A DNA stretch of 64,000 nucleotides, from the NCBI RefSeq assembly GCF_002198715.1, contig NZ_MWLK01000039.1, positions 1-64,000 on the forward strand. Direction: 5' to 3'. Positions within the stretch are counted from its first letter, which is position 1, and each line of letters opens with the position of its first letter. This stretch comes from Rhodomicrobium sp. R_RK_3 (GTDB lineage Bacteria; Pseudomonadota; Alphaproteobacteria; Rhizobiales; Rhodomicrobiaceae). A model generated the notes under the pieces. The model was not told the DNA's origin. It was given only the letters and a program-made list of their open reading frames with translations, and ran no database searches. The position numbers were made by a program, and so were the translations under genes. This document shows, piece by piece, positions 45,701 to 53,821 of the stretch.

Positions 45701-47491
45701 GCGGCGGGAAATTTGGTGCCCAGCGCTTTCGCCGCCAAGAACGGCGTCCGCTACGGCACGACCGTGCCGATGCACATCCTCAAGATGGAGCAGGCGCTTG
45801 CCAAGGCGCCGCATGTCAAGTTCGACATTTCCTGGAACGATGTCGGCGAAGCCTTCGTCACCGACCCGGCGCTGTTCGAGGGGCTGATCAGATTCATCCA
45901 GCGTCATCCGGACGCCGTCACATTCGGCAGCGACACCGTCAAGCCGGTGAACAAAGGCCAGTATCGCCAGGCCTTCAACACGCTGCTGCCGCTGTTGGGC
46001 GAACTCGCCCAGCGTCCCGGCGGCCGCGAACTGGTCTGGAAGGTGATGCGCGGCAATTATGTCGACACCATCAACTCCGCTTTTTACGGCACCGACCCGT
46101 CGGGCAAGAAGGTGAAAAACGGCGTTATCGACTGGACCGCCGCCCGCGCCGGTGTCGATGATCGCAAGAAGATGGAAGCGATGCACGCACGGCTGAATGA
46201 CGGCATGTCCGTCAATGGCGAAAAAATCGTGCTGGGCCGCAAGGATCTCGAGGCCATGGCGCGCCGCGAATTCGATGTCATCATCTCCGACTACCTCGCC
46301 AGCGGCGCCAGCATGCGCAGGGGGCCGAAGCCCCCGGGTTCCGCGCTTGTGGGCAACGCCGATTTTTCGGTGCTGGACTCGCGGGCGCTCGGTCGCCGCC
46401 CGATCAATTTGGTGCCGGCCGATGCGTCAAGCGAATATCCGCGCCAGACCGGCACGGGGCAGGGAAGTCCGACGATACAGTTTCCCGGGTCGCGGTTTGC
46501 GCCTGTCGCCTCGCGTCTGACGCGAGGCGCCGTTATCCTGGGCGCCGCCGTCGCGGGCGGCATCTATGCGCCAGGCATGGCCGGCCCGGCTGCGGCCGTC
46601 GCCCGGCAATTGCTTTTCCTGGTCAATATCCGCTATCGCGACTTCGTCCGGCTGTCCTGGGACCAGATGTTCGAGGAAGGCCAGATCACCAATAAGCGGC
46701 TCGACGCATTCGTCACGCGCGTGCTGAAAGTTGGCAATACGCTCGGGATCGACAAGGAAGCGCTGCGCAACGTCGTCGTGGAAACGCTGCAATTCCGTAA
46801 GGATATCAGCTATATCCTGGATAGCAGCAATGGCAGGGCACTCAGCCATACCCAGCAATTCGATGCCATTATGGCGACAGTCGGTCTTTACCAGATCCGG
46901 GTGGACCGGGCGCTCGGCGTGCAGGCGGCCTCGCTCGAGGCGACCTTGCCGCAGACCAAGCTCGGCCGGTTCGTGAACAACCGCATCGTCGATACGGCGA
47001 CACTGAGCCTTCTGACCACGCTGTACAGCTCGACCGCCGACCTCATCCATCGCCCGGGCGATATGGGGCCGACCGCAACCAAGGCGGCGCTGGACATCAT
47101 CGCACTATCCGCGATGATCACCGTCCGACTCAAAATGAACAAGGGCGGCCTGACCAACAGCGATCTGGTCGACAACGCTCCGTATCTGCGTTGGTTCAAC
47201 GCCGGCAGCTATGCCGCGATCGGCGGCAGCGGAGGGGTGGGAGTCTGGCAGTCGATCGCGGACTCCTTTGCGCAAACGCCCGACCATAGTGTGCCGGTCA
47301 ATGTCACGACCGGCGTCCTGAACGCCATCGTCGCCTATTACGGCCTGAAAACCGCCGGCATCGAGGGCGCCCGGCAGTTCAGGCTCGGCGGCCCCGATAG
47401 CGGCAAGATCTTCGGTGCCGGCACGGCGCTGGTGGTTTCGCTGGCGCTAGCAGCCGCCGCCAACGTGATCGCCGACGTGGTCGACGATTGA
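39734..47491 (+). CDS. Giant 2585-residue protein: zincin motif and amidohydrolase domain
   Basis: A single open frame of 2,585 codons; no signal peptide visible. Order: charged helical N-terminus (about 1-430); a region about 690-850 resembling DUF4781 (ITRADGSESFIDGN); a Gly/Ala-rich hydrophobic stretch about 856-895; a zinc-protease motif H1370-E-Y-L-H1374 with a candidate third ligand E1399 in LDEGVTQYL; a Pro-rich linker about 1532-1600; and an amidohydrolase-like barrel about 1640-2130 with a full metal set: D1678-I-H1680-A-H1682, E1873, H1918 (LIHCDWG), H1962 (VLAHTGIG), D2067 (FGSDTVK). The C-terminal 400 residues are helical with short hydrophobic runs. Composition resembles polymorphic toxins or secreted effectors, but no toxin-immunity pair is seen. 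It stands alone after tRNA-Glu. Domain names are by eye. Confidence 0.8.
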   Translation: MLIAEGGGGRTTPVYDERREIIELKREINRNRQLQAAKQSQAGKTEGQRQATSAAVGKYQEKVDAHQKNWLKANGHKYHTQAALQQAWENAWAVDGKAARDELEPYLVDYDRDIREDLRLAADGADAAGGDPKAAVEARASELKSADGSDGLTDQFLDGIVTRAAIEVGHETPAMRAAARQYEAAGAEWGAAQQIPEGDRTMNTFLQQRYESAKANFEDARTNFIKIYSDAITTDLEAGLASGKSLDQVTSEVKSLYDEGLSDLVDFRVIVLNKTELVDEWQTAIESDIGALGLTPAELELGAKDSNKLAFLKAAGFTLELDPVKYKAMTGFDLSKEEIELAKKDPIFFFFLQKQNIHFSMSGNSVVLKIGAKNAPAQMQLAAQQGFDDGGVLGLAGALSAPVFADSDLTALMEGADKTRTKFGKANLYRHEGKDRLQFVNMLLTGYFTLGERKVFWDETGRGAVEPILRDGLNGVKVPEDDLDERRFLTYIGEYMDEALVDGSPEMAALVIDLVMDRVDSASPEMEFGSTEVFAQSMVNAVHLADQLPGSVKAEEVARWMVASERGLINRDAIGEFRNAIANTGNTELGDAVLSELRATDEYSSGFPEEFKWGVDDGKKAANIAFGEAKRAAEFTAFMDPAQQKTILNGFFDRFADMPDVGKPLSTANSPELRNTLGQIAGYHPDQNLDAYARGDKSVDWFSEDSTQRAVIDLLVTWVDIEDGDGQGATATIYPYAYGSKRDGVDYSLLIKITRADGSESFIDGNAADDVVNYFLGDPMTKDDDKEIKQEDVPLQWHYTGFDDFIDHNNYDTGGTIYLPKDWKISKADGHVEWMEMAAARETGKETFMKWADGVATALVFGASLVLAPFTAGGSLALGLTCLGVLAAGTGWTVYSAHDRRDEMGEHGASTKFSNPAARDTYIQEATAIFSILPMGAGWRAVRLARIGKDFEVVGALTRNTAMAARGARTLDASAKYAQWARALGRPNTAIGIYFTVDQSISLIQNFDKMNNGERWLALYYAAFGVSQFAIGKAAERIPRFQEALSGNPRFSKQQEEYFEALGHARLAGDAGEPLDSYFGSYFALENGDILFTPTVGKPIMIYAAERIAPKLVLPSETAAAPSSPILTAAQGRPPAHSGGRLIVPGEGESTSGDFYMPDGVRTNITDAVSELGARGTISESTLATVPVDAVDAFTGRDGDEGPAPSLIIADRRGGNRGFLSWDGPPALARTGKPDMSAEIGMQDPADAPVVIRMTSSRQASLQTGRDARTDQFIAASGATVRSEFAQWLRPQAPGTVSGRLAEWLGWGRSTSEPTIVRQDDTEFETTFASHSTDDASHVQGFYLSGSNTIHLRNRPSGFFEPFNGYVVGHEYLHSLAARYFTERVGSLKYRPTDKFLDEGVTQYLTFKAFGPKEYAQQEMGYAKYVLSLDDRGQLTKDNGQYLHETLLAEEIFERMAADGYDPFAAYFQGEVGAVEAFYSYAMADPNVVPATKPNAGVHSAKWQPSGNIPGGKQVYRIGPDGKMALVPAAQTAQPAPPPGSVPPPPAVPVPTLRPAVPGTATPVSAAAGTSTSVPTVRSATLPPTIITPGRAATSATGKKLPPLVIISDVPSNPYRGKPIRKGPFRRVFTFVAESRATRIDAFARDLGVDPSVVESDIVQDIVNGIPILGRLADLVADIHAHSRTYDRRWDVINLVPPGKSDRPMMLVNKTGWGSRILIGDIPQDCGIGHYSNVASRLLSLKLAGLLDRKNVKSWDRANHTFKRWTQTLETVAKDINPEIAIALDRATLMGGTVKYRGKAYNLTQLINQLHLEAPAMHRTLSNQVRRLAKKQPHAVLRYDLSITGFNPGGPKGAKQVRQRLMSAPGRRAFIGEVTLHKEMVDAMLGKEGTTFRDMASIKNFREVMKLADESGLGVLIHCDWGNVSHRKSDGRPQAGTHEYENFDQLIELVSQYPNANIVLAHTGIGRYVRPDSTAISATEMIGPDGHKVAAGNLVPSAFAAKNGVRYGTTVPMHILKMEQALAKAPHVKFDISWNDVGEAFVTDPALFEGLIRFIQRHPDAVTFGSDTVKPVNKGQYRQAFNTLLPLLGELAQRPGGRELVWKVMRGNYVDTINSAFYGTDPSGKKVKNGVIDWTAARAGVDDRKKMEAMHARLNDGMSVNGEKIVLGRKDLEAMARREFDVIISDYLASGASMRRGPKPPGSALVGNADFSVLDSRALGRRPINLVPADASSEYPRQTGTGQGSPTIQFPGSRFAPVASRLTRGAVILGAAVAGGIYAPGMAGPAAAVARQLLFLVNIRYRDFVRLSWDQMFEEGQITNKRLDAFVTRVLKVGNTLGIDKEALRNVVVETLQFRKDISYILDSSNGRALSHTQQFDAIMATVGLYQIRVDRALGVQAASLEATLPQTKLGRFVNNRIVDTATLSLLTTLYSSTADLIHRPGDMGPTATKAALDIIALSAMITVRLKMNKGGLTNSDLVDNAPYLRWFNAGSYAAIGGSGGVGVWQSIADSFAQTPDHSVPVNVTTGVLNAIVAYYGLKTAGIEGARQFRLGGPDSGKIFGAGTALVVSLALAAAANVIADVVDD

Positions 47492-47680
47492 TGCGGGCAA
47501 TCGAGCGCGCCGTTTGGCGCCGCACAGAATGGCGCCACTACCGCTCGGCTCATGGCCATATTCGGTTGGAGGGACATCGAACAAGCAGAGCTTCGCACCC
47601 GGGCTGCGGACCAAAACAATCCGGTTCAAGACACCCACCTCCGAGGACGATTTCGACGCCCGGACAGGCCGTACCTATGC

Positions 47681-48367
47681 TCAGAGGCGAAGCGCCGAGC
47701 AGATCGCGCGGGTCGTGGTGACGGCGCCGAAAATGCCGCCTTCGGTCATGATGGTATTCACCGCGGCGCGGTGGTTCTCCGCGACCGTCGCCGCGCAGGC
47801 ATCCTCGACGAGCACGCATTCATAGCCGCGATCCACCGCGCTGCGTAGCGTCGAATGCACGCAGACATCCGTGGTCACGCCGGTGAAAATCAGGCGGCGG
47901 ATGCTTTTGGCGGTCAGGATGCGCTCGAGATCCGTGGCGTAGAAGGCCGAGTAGCCCGGCTTGTCGACGAGAATGTCGCCCGGTTGCGGCGCCAGCTCCG
48001 GAACGATCTCCCAGCCCGCTTCCCCCCGCACCAGCACCCGGCCGAGGGGACCAGCGGTCCCGACCTCGACGCCGCCGAGGCGCGAGCGCCAGGCCTTCAT
48101 CGGGTGCAGATCCGAAAGATCGGGGCGATGCCCCTCGCGCGTTAGCACGATCGACCCGCCCCACGCGGCGACCGCGTCGCGGACGGCGCGCACATTGGCG
48201 ATGATCGCGCGCGCCGGGGATACGTCATAGCCCATAGACGCGATATAGCCGCCCCCGTCGCAGAAATCGCGCTGCATGTCGATGATGAGCAGGGCGGTTT
48301 CCGATGGCTCGAGCCGCCCGTCATGCGGCCATGGCGAGGGACGCGCGTCGATCGACATTTGCGGCAT
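47681..48367 (-). CDS. Isochorismatase-family cysteine hydrolase
   Basis: A 228-residue hydrolase with the Asp-Lys-Cys triad: D in LLIIDMQRDF, K in DKPGYSAFY and C in GVTTDVCVHSTLR. This family includes biuret hydrolase, ureidoacrylate amidase and nicotinamidase. The gene is last in a minus-strand run after an ABC importer (permease, ATPase, binding protein), which suggests that it hydrolyses the imported amide-type compound. The substrate is not determined. GAGGGG precedes ATG 48367; 35 in-frame codons upstream are not family-like. Confidence 0.88.
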   Translation of the reverse strand: MPQMSIDARPSPWPHDGRLEPSETALLIIDMQRDFCDGGGYIASMGYDVSPARAIIANVRAVRDAVAAWGGSIVLTREGHRPDLSDLHPMKAWRSRLGGVEVGTAGPLGRVLVRGEAGWEIVPELAPQPGDILVDKPGYSAFYATDLERILTAKSIRRLIFTGVTTDVCVHSTLRSAVDRGYECVLVEDACAATVAENHRAAVNTIMTEGGIFGAVTTTRAICSALRL

Positions 48368-48447
48368 CGCGTCCCCTCGGTCAAATGCGCCCTGCCGCGC
48401 CCGGTCCGTATGGGCGCGGCAGGCGTCAGTATTACGAGCCCGACCCG

Positions 48448-49590
48448 TCAGAGCCCGATCCGTCCGACCCATTTATTGGAATTATATTTCTCGACATAGC
48501 CCTCCGCGCCGAGCTTGCGCACGATGCTCGTGTCGAAGCCGGCGCTGCTTTTCACCTTCTTCTTCGCCACACCCGCTTCGACATAGATCTCGTTGAACAG
48601 ATCCCAGGTCGGTCCGGCATAGCCCGGAGCGCAGTCGCGGCCGTCGAACAGCAGGCCCCAGCCGATCGATTTCGGCGCGCGCGGCGCTTCCGGCGGCAGG
48701 CTCTCGCACAGCGGCTTGCCGCCCGGCAGGCCGAAGGCGCCGAGATTCTGCGACAGGTTGAGCTGGATCGCGCCATTCTGCGCCAGCTTGACCTCGGGCA
48801 GCGACCAGCCGAAGCCCTTGGCCACGATTTCGTCGCCCGCCTCGGGATTCTCGTTCCACCAATGGGTCGCCTCGAAATAGGCGCGGAACGCCTCTTTCGC
48901 GACATCCGGCTTCTCGGCGAGCCACTTCTCGTTGCAAGCGATGGCGTCGCCGATCAGGCCGCGTTCCCAGGTCCGGTCGGTGAGGCTGGATTTGAAGACA
49001 TAGGAGCCTTTCCGCTTCAGCGAAGTATCGGCAAACGGATCGAAATTGACGTCGATATCGACGCCGCCGCTGGCGAAGGCGGCTGCGCTGTCCGCGGCGA
49101 TCATCGGTACCAGCGTCGCATCCTTGAGCCCCATGCCTTCGCGGCGCAGGGTCAGCAGCATCCACATATGGTTCAGGAAACCGTAGTCGGCGGCGTATTT
49201 CTTGCCTTTGAAATCACGGACCGTCTTGATCTCCTTGCTGACGACGATCTTGTCGAGCCCGTAGGACATATTGGAGAATGCGACCAGCTTGATCGGAACG
49301 CCGCCCGCCCGGGCCAGCATGATGGTGTCGACGGTGTTGTTCATGCAGGTGAGCTGGCCGGAGGAGATCGCCGCGTTCTTTTCCGGAATGCCGTCGATGA
49401 CCTGGATATCGAGATCGATATCCTTGGCGAGCTTGCGCTCCTTCACGATGTACCAGGCGCCGTAGGGTGAAAAGGAGTTGAAGGCCACCGAGACTTTTTC
49501 GGCTGCCGCAGCTTGAAAAGCCGTCCCCATCCAGCTTGCGCCCATGACAGTCAGCGAAAACAGGAAATAGATTAATCCACGAATGCGCAT
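48448..49590 (-). CDS. ABC transporter substrate-binding protein (NMT1/TauA-like)
   Basis: A 380-residue periplasmic binding protein: signal peptide MRIRGLIYFLFSLTVMGASW with cleavage about FQAAAA, then an NMT1/thiamine-precursor-like domain (VAFNSFSPYGAWYIVKERKL; SGQLTCMNNTVDT). It belongs with the ATPase gene 61 bp upstream. The class carries nitrate, sulfonates, taurine or amide compounds. GGGGG precedes ATG 49590. Confidence 0.88.
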   Translation of the reverse strand: MRIRGLIYFLFSLTVMGASWMGTAFQAAAAEKVSVAFNSFSPYGAWYIVKERKLAKDIDLDIQVIDGIPEKNAAISSGQLTCMNNTVDTIMLARAGGVPIKLVAFSNMSYGLDKIVVSKEIKTVRDFKGKKYAADYGFLNHMWMLLTLRREGMGLKDATLVPMIAADSAAAFASGGVDIDVNFDPFADTSLKRKGSYVFKSSLTDRTWERGLIGDAIACNEKWLAEKPDVAKEAFRAYFEATHWWNENPEAGDEIVAKGFGWSLPEVKLAQNGAIQLNLSQNLGAFGLPGGKPLCESLPPEAPRAPKSIGWGLLFDGRDCAPGYAGPTWDLFNEIYVEAGVAKKKVKSSAGFDTSIVRKLGAEGYVEKYNSNKWVGRIGL

Positions 49591-49651
49591 AGCGCCCCCT
49601 TCGTCTATTGATTTGTGAATATCGGCCAATGCCGGACGTAGTCAAACGCAA

Positions 49652-50446
49652 CTACGCTGCATTGTCCACTGCGGCTATTTCTTCCCGCATCATCGAGAAT
49701 AAGTGTTTTTCCATTTCACGATAGCCAGGGAGACTGAACAGCTCTTCCTTTTCCTTGAGGCGCCTGCCGCCTTTAAAGTCCAGAGTCAAGTCGGCCTTGA
49801 TGCGGCCGGGCTGGCGGCTGAAGAACAGGATGCGGTCGGCCAGATAGAGCGCCTCGCCGATATCGTGGGTGACGATGACGACGGTGCGCGGCTCGGCTTC
49901 GACCAGTTCGACCAGGAGCTCCTGCATCTCCCAGCGTACCTGCGCGTCGAGCGCGCCGAAAGGCTCGTCCATCAGCACGATGCGTGGCCGCTGGGCCAAC
50001 GTCCGGGCCAGCGCGACGCGCTGCTTCATGCCGCCCGAAAGACTGCGCGGATAGTGATCAGCGACATGGTCGAGGCGGACGAGTTTCAGGAAATCCAGCG
50101 CGCGCTGCCTACGCTCCTCCTTGTCGATGCCGAGGATTTTCAAGCCATATTCGACATTCCGGACGGCGGTCAGCCAGGGGAAGGAGGTATAGGCCTGGAA
50201 GATCAGGCCCCGGTCGGGCCCCGGCCCCTGGACGGTCTTGCCGTCGATGGCGATCGCTCCGCGCGTGGGAAAATCCAGCCCGGCAATGATCCGCAGCAGG
50301 GTGGTCTTGCCGCAGCCGGATGGGCCGACCAGAGCGGTGATCTGGTTCTCATGCAGGTCGACGGAGATATTGCTCAGCGCCCGGACCGCGCCTTCATTGT
50401 AGTCCTTGCCGACTGCCGTAGCCCGGATAAGCGGTTTCACGGACAT
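49652..50446 (-). CDS. ABC transporter ATP-binding protein (SsuB/TauB-like)
   Basis: A 264-residue ATPase: Walker A GPSGCGKTT (about residues 41-49), signature LSGGMKQR, Walker B IVLMDEPFGALD and the switch histidine in VTHDIGEA. Member of the nitrate/sulfonate/taurine importer class. The permease gene lies just upstream, 19 bp away. Confidence 0.93.
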   Translation of the reverse strand: MSVKPLIRATAVGKDYNEGAVRALSNISVDLHENQITALVGPSGCGKTTLLRIIAGLDFPTRGAIAIDGKTVQGPGPDRGLIFQAYTSFPWLTAVRNVEYGLKILGIDKEERRQRALDFLKLVRLDHVADHYPRSLSGGMKQRVALARTLAQRPRIVLMDEPFGALDAQVRWEMQELLVELVEAEPRTVVIVTHDIGEALYLADRILFFSRQPGRIKADLTLDFKGGRRLKEKEELFSLPGYREMEKHLFSMMREEIAAVDNAA

Positions 50447-50465
50447 TCTTTGCGATCTCCGTGCG

Positions 50466-51359
50466 CTATCGTGAGGTTGCCCATGGCAGCAGCAAGCGAG
50501 CCGCCATGCGAAAAAGAATATCGGTCAGGACGCCGAGAATGCCGATGGTGAGGATGCCCGCCATGATCTGGTCGACGGACAGGGTGCGGCCGGCGCGCAT
50601 CATCATCGCGCCGATGCCGTCGCGCGCGCCGACGATTTCGGCGATTACAAGATATGTCCATCCCACCGCGATCATATTGCGCATGGAGTCGAAAATCGCC
50701 GGGGCCGCCGCCGGCACGATGACGTTCAGGACGACCTCCCACCGGCTCGCGCCCATGGTGAGGGCGGCCTCGGTGAATTCGCTCGGCACGGCCTCGGCAT
50801 TGTCGAGAACGAGCGCGACGAGGAAGAACACGACGCCGATGAAGAGGAGCGCGAGCTTGGCGGTGTCGGTCGGGCCGAACCAGACCAGCAGCAGGGGCAT
50901 GAAGGAGGCGGCGGGCAGATATTTCCAGGCCGAAAGCGTCGGATTGAGCAGCGCGCGCAGATTTTTGAAGCTTCCCATCAGCACGCCCAGCGGGACGGCG
51001 ATGGCGGCCGCTGCGAAGAAGCTCACCGAAATGCGGATGCAGCTCGCGATCACGTCGTCCAGGAAGTTCTGTTCGCGAAACAGATCGATGAGCGCGTAGA
51101 TGACCTCTCCGACGGAGGGCAGGAACTGACGCCCTTCTTCCGGCGTCAGATAATGCCCGGCTTCCCAGAGGCCGATGAACAGCGCCGCGCCGATGAGACC
51201 GAGCAGGGCGCCGTTGATCCGCGACGGCTCGTGCCGCAGTTCGAGGAATTTCCGGCCGGGCGGGCGGAAGACAGGCGCATCGGCGGCGCCGGTTTGCTGT
51301 TGAGCAAAAGTCTCGGCACCGCCCTGATGTGCAACAACGCCCGCGCTATCGTCTGCCAC
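50466..51359 (-). CDS. ABC transporter permease (SsuC/TauC-like)
   Basis: A 297-residue inner-membrane permease with about six hydrophobic segments and the EAA-type coupling loop (FTEAALTMGASRWEVVLNVIVPAAAP). The first 45 residues are a hydrophilic extension without known role. It heads a run: permease, ATPase, binding protein, hydrolase. A 119-bp gap separates it from the TRAP-type binding protein. Confidence 0.92.
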   Translation of the reverse strand: MADDSAGVVAHQGGAETFAQQQTGAADAPVFRPPGRKFLELRHEPSRINGALLGLIGAALFIGLWEAGHYLTPEEGRQFLPSVGEVIYALIDLFREQNFLDDVIASCIRISVSFFAAAAIAVPLGVLMGSFKNLRALLNPTLSAWKYLPAASFMPLLLVWFGPTDTAKLALLFIGVVFFLVALVLDNAEAVPSEFTEAALTMGASRWEVVLNVIVPAAAPAIFDSMRNMIAVGWTYLVIAEIVGARDGIGAMMMRAGRTLSVDQIMAGILTIGILGVLTDILFRMAARLLLPWATSR

Positions 51360-51478
51360 AGATCGCTCGTTTCAAATATGCCGCAATGTAATCAGTGCAC
51401 GGGCGAGGTGATTTGACGTTCGCAGGCGCCCCAATCTGTGGCAATTCTAGTGGTGCAACCATGGGCCTTGGCAAGCAA

Positions 51479-52504
51479 TCAGCGGTTGCAGCATGGGTCG
51501 GCTCTTAATTTTCCATAGGCATTCATAAGCTGCTCGCCGATTTCGCCCGCGTCGGTCATGAATGACTCCACGATCACCGAGCTACAGATGCGCCAATCTG
51601 AAATATCGTCGGGTGTAAGTTCCTGGATTTTCAGGCCTTTTTCCTGGGCAAGCTGGTAGGTGTCGGCCTCCAGAAGAAAATACCAGCGCCATATACTCTG
51701 CTCGACCCGCTCAGCCGCTTCGCTGATGAGCGTTCTCTGGTCTTCGGTCAGAGCCTGCCAGCTTTTCTCATTGATAACGATGAGAAATAGGATCTCCGAA
51801 TATCTGAGCTTGGTCACGGTATTTGTGACCCGCCAAAGCTCTCGCTCCTTGAGGCTGAGTATTCCGGTCATGCTGGAATCGGCGGTCTTGTCCGCAAGCG
51901 TCTTGAATGTCTCCGGAGCCGAGACGAGGCGCGGCTTTCCGCCGCAATTGGTGATAAAATTCCCCATGCCGGAATCGATTGCCGCGACATTGCGCCCCGC
52001 CATCGCGGAAGGGTTGGTCACCGGCGCGCCGTTGGACAGCAGCACCGTCCCGCCATAGGGCTGCCAATAGAGCGGCCGCACGCCGGCTTTCTTCAGGATT
52101 TCCTGCTCGATGGTCTTGCGGATCGGATGGTCGCGTTTCGTCGAGGCAAGCACCAGCGGCTTCAGGTCGAACAGGAACGGCTGCTGGAACAGACCCGCCG
52201 CCGGGATGTCGCCGGCGTAATCGCCGAGCGGCACCACGGCAATGTCAATCGCGCCGGAGGAGACGGCGGCGCGCCCCTGCGTTTCGGAATAAAGCTGGGC
52301 ATTGTCGAAAATCTCGACGCGCAGCGCGCCGGACGAGTCCTCCTCGATCGCGTTCTTGAAATCGATGAGATTTTGGCTGAGCGGGTTTTTCAGCGAGTTC
52401 GCCAGTGTCACCCTCAAGGTCTTCGCTGGTGTGACGCCCTGTTCCGCCGCCAGCACCGCCGGCTGGCTAGCGAGCAGAACCAATATCGATAGGAGCAGCC
52501 GCAT
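51479..52504 (-). CDS. TRAP-type DctP-like solute-binding protein, orphan
   Basis: A 341-residue periplasmic binding protein with signal peptide MRLLLSILVLLASQPAVLA and a DctP domain (LSQNLIDFKNAIEEDSSGAL; NAQLYSETQGR). No DctQ or DctM permease is near, so it is an orphan receptor or feeds a remote transporter. It follows the LysM/solute-binding gene by 27 bp and precedes the ABC importer. The start at ATG 52504 is preferred to a GTG five codons upstream. Confidence 0.83.
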   Translation of the reverse strand: MRLLLSILVLLASQPAVLAAEQGVTPAKTLRVTLANSLKNPLSQNLIDFKNAIEEDSSGALRVEIFDNAQLYSETQGRAAVSSGAIDIAVVPLGDYAGDIPAAGLFQQPFLFDLKPLVLASTKRDHPIRKTIEQEILKKAGVRPLYWQPYGGTVLLSNGAPVTNPSAMAGRNVAAIDSGMGNFITNCGGKPRLVSAPETFKTLADKTADSSMTGILSLKERELWRVTNTVTKLRYSEILFLIVINEKSWQALTEDQRTLISEAAERVEQSIWRWYFLLEADTYQLAQEKGLKIQELTPDDISDWRICSSVIVESFMTDAGEIGEQLMNAYGKLRADPCCNR

Positions 52505-52531
52505 GGAATTATCTCTCACGCCAAATGCCGG

Positions 52532-53821
52532 TTAGGGTTGGCCAGTCTTTTTGCCATCGCTGCCCTTCTTGCCTGGTGTGGTGGGTTTTTGCTGCGCTCC
52601 GGCCTCCGGCTCGCGCGCCTTGACCGCCGGCGTCTGACCGGCGCCCGGCTTCGGCTGGGGTTGGGCCTCGGCGGTCGAGGCAGGGCTTGCGGCACCCGAG
52701 CCCGCGCCCCAGAACTGCTCGAGATGCTTTGCCGTGATGGCGTCGTAGGCGCCCGTCACTTTGAGCCGCGCCAGCGAGGTATTGATGTAATAGAGCACCG
52801 TGCGCGCGCTGGCATGGGTCTTGGCGATGATCACATGCATGGTCTCGATATTGATCGGCCGCGCCGCCGCGTGAATGCGGTCGCCCATGCCCATGGCGCT
52901 CGCGACGGCGAGCCCGGTCAGTTCGGCGATGACGACGGCGTCGACGCTGCCTTCGTCGAGCAGCCGGAAGCAATCCTCCGCCCGCTGCGGCTGCAGCAGC
53001 GTGATCTTGCCGTCCTTGACCCAATTGCGCCCGCCCTTGTCGAGGTCATAGGTCGACCAGCCCTTGGTGCGGCAGAGCGTCTTGCCGACGATTTGCTCGT
53101 CGCGCTCGAAATTGAAGGAGCCGTCATTGCGCACGAACAGCACCGTGACGCTTTCATAGAGCGGGTCCGAGAAGAAGAATTTTTGGCAGATATATTGCCC
53201 GGCTTTGTCGAGCGCTTCCGGGTGCGCGCAATCGGGCTTGCTCCACGGCACGCCGGCGTCGAAGGCGCGGGTGATCAGCAGCGGATTGAGATGGGCCGAC
53301 CAATCGTTCACCCACGAAACCTGATAGTCGAAACCGCCATTGGCCTGCTCTTTGATCTGGTCCATCGACGCCTGCAGCAGATCGATGAGCATCCCGCCTT
53401 GCGGCAGATCGCGGCCGGTGAAGGGGGGATAACCCTCGGCGGTGAGGAATTCGATCCGTTTCAGCATGGTGGAGAGCTGGAACGGCGCCGCCTCGTTGGC
53501 AGGAGGCGCGCCGGCGGGGGAGGTCTCGACCGGCGCGGCGGCGGTGGGCGTGCCGGCAAGACAAGGGATCTTCAGCGAAAGCCCCGGGACGGCCAAGGTC
53601 GCGTTGGTCCCCAGCCGGTCCTGGTTGGCGTAATAGATGATGCTCCACTGGCTGGCATTGCCGTAAACGGTCCGGGCAAGGCCGGCGAGCGTATCGCCCG
53701 GCTTGAGCGTATAATCCGTGCCGCAGGTCTGCGCCGATGCCCCTGTTGCAAGGAAACACGACGCGCCGATAATTGCGCCTATGAACAGCCAGGCCACCAT
53801 TGCGTCGGATTTTGCCGTCAT
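52532..53821 (-). CDS. LysM domain fused to a solute-binding-like domain
   Basis: A 429-residue exported protein: signal peptide (to about GASA, residue 30), a LysM domain (about 34-86, YTLKPGDTLAGLARTVYG), a bacterial solute-binding family 3-like domain (about 110-390), and a Pro/Ala/Gln-rich tail. LysM would tether it to peptidoglycan, so it is probably not a simple transport receptor. The binding-like half shares blocks with the double-domain protein at 59103-60923 (WV-x-[DN]-x-K-[IL]-TL and HVIIAK/HIVIAK). First gene of the minus-strand run. The start has AAGG about nine bases upstream. Confidence 0.85.
   Translation of the reverse strand: MTAKSDAMVAWLFIGAIIGASCFLATGASAQTCGTDYTLKPGDTLAGLARTVYGNASQWSIIYYANQDRLGTNATLAVPGLSLKIPCLAGTPTAAAPVETSPAGAPPANEAAPFQLSTMLKRIEFLTAEGYPPFTGRDLPQGGMLIDLLQASMDQIKEQANGGFDYQVSWVNDWSAHLNPLLITRAFDAGVPWSKPDCAHPEALDKAGQYICQKFFFSDPLYESVTVLFVRNDGSFNFERDEQIVGKTLCRTKGWSTYDLDKGGRNWVKDGKITLLQPQRAEDCFRLLDEGSVDAVVIAELTGLAVASAMGMGDRIHAAARPINIETMHVIIAKTHASARTVLYYINTSLARLKVTGAYDAITAKHLEQFWGAGSGAASPASTAEAQPQPKPGAGQTPAVKAREPEAGAQQKPTTPGKKGSDGKKTGQP

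Noticed and set aside
43856-46186. A 776-codon minus-strand frame inside the giant gene
   Set aside because: Antisense to the amidohydrolase domain, His/Arg/Asp/Gly-rich with no domain signature; the plus-strand frame has conserved catalytic motifs.
47514-47690. A short plus-strand frame just after the giant gene (contains LRTKTIRFKTPTSEDDFDAR), considered as an immunity protein gene
   Set aside because: It lacks a convincing start with a ribosome site, and its second half runs antisense through the isochorismatase gene, so it is more likely a chance frame or decayed remnant.
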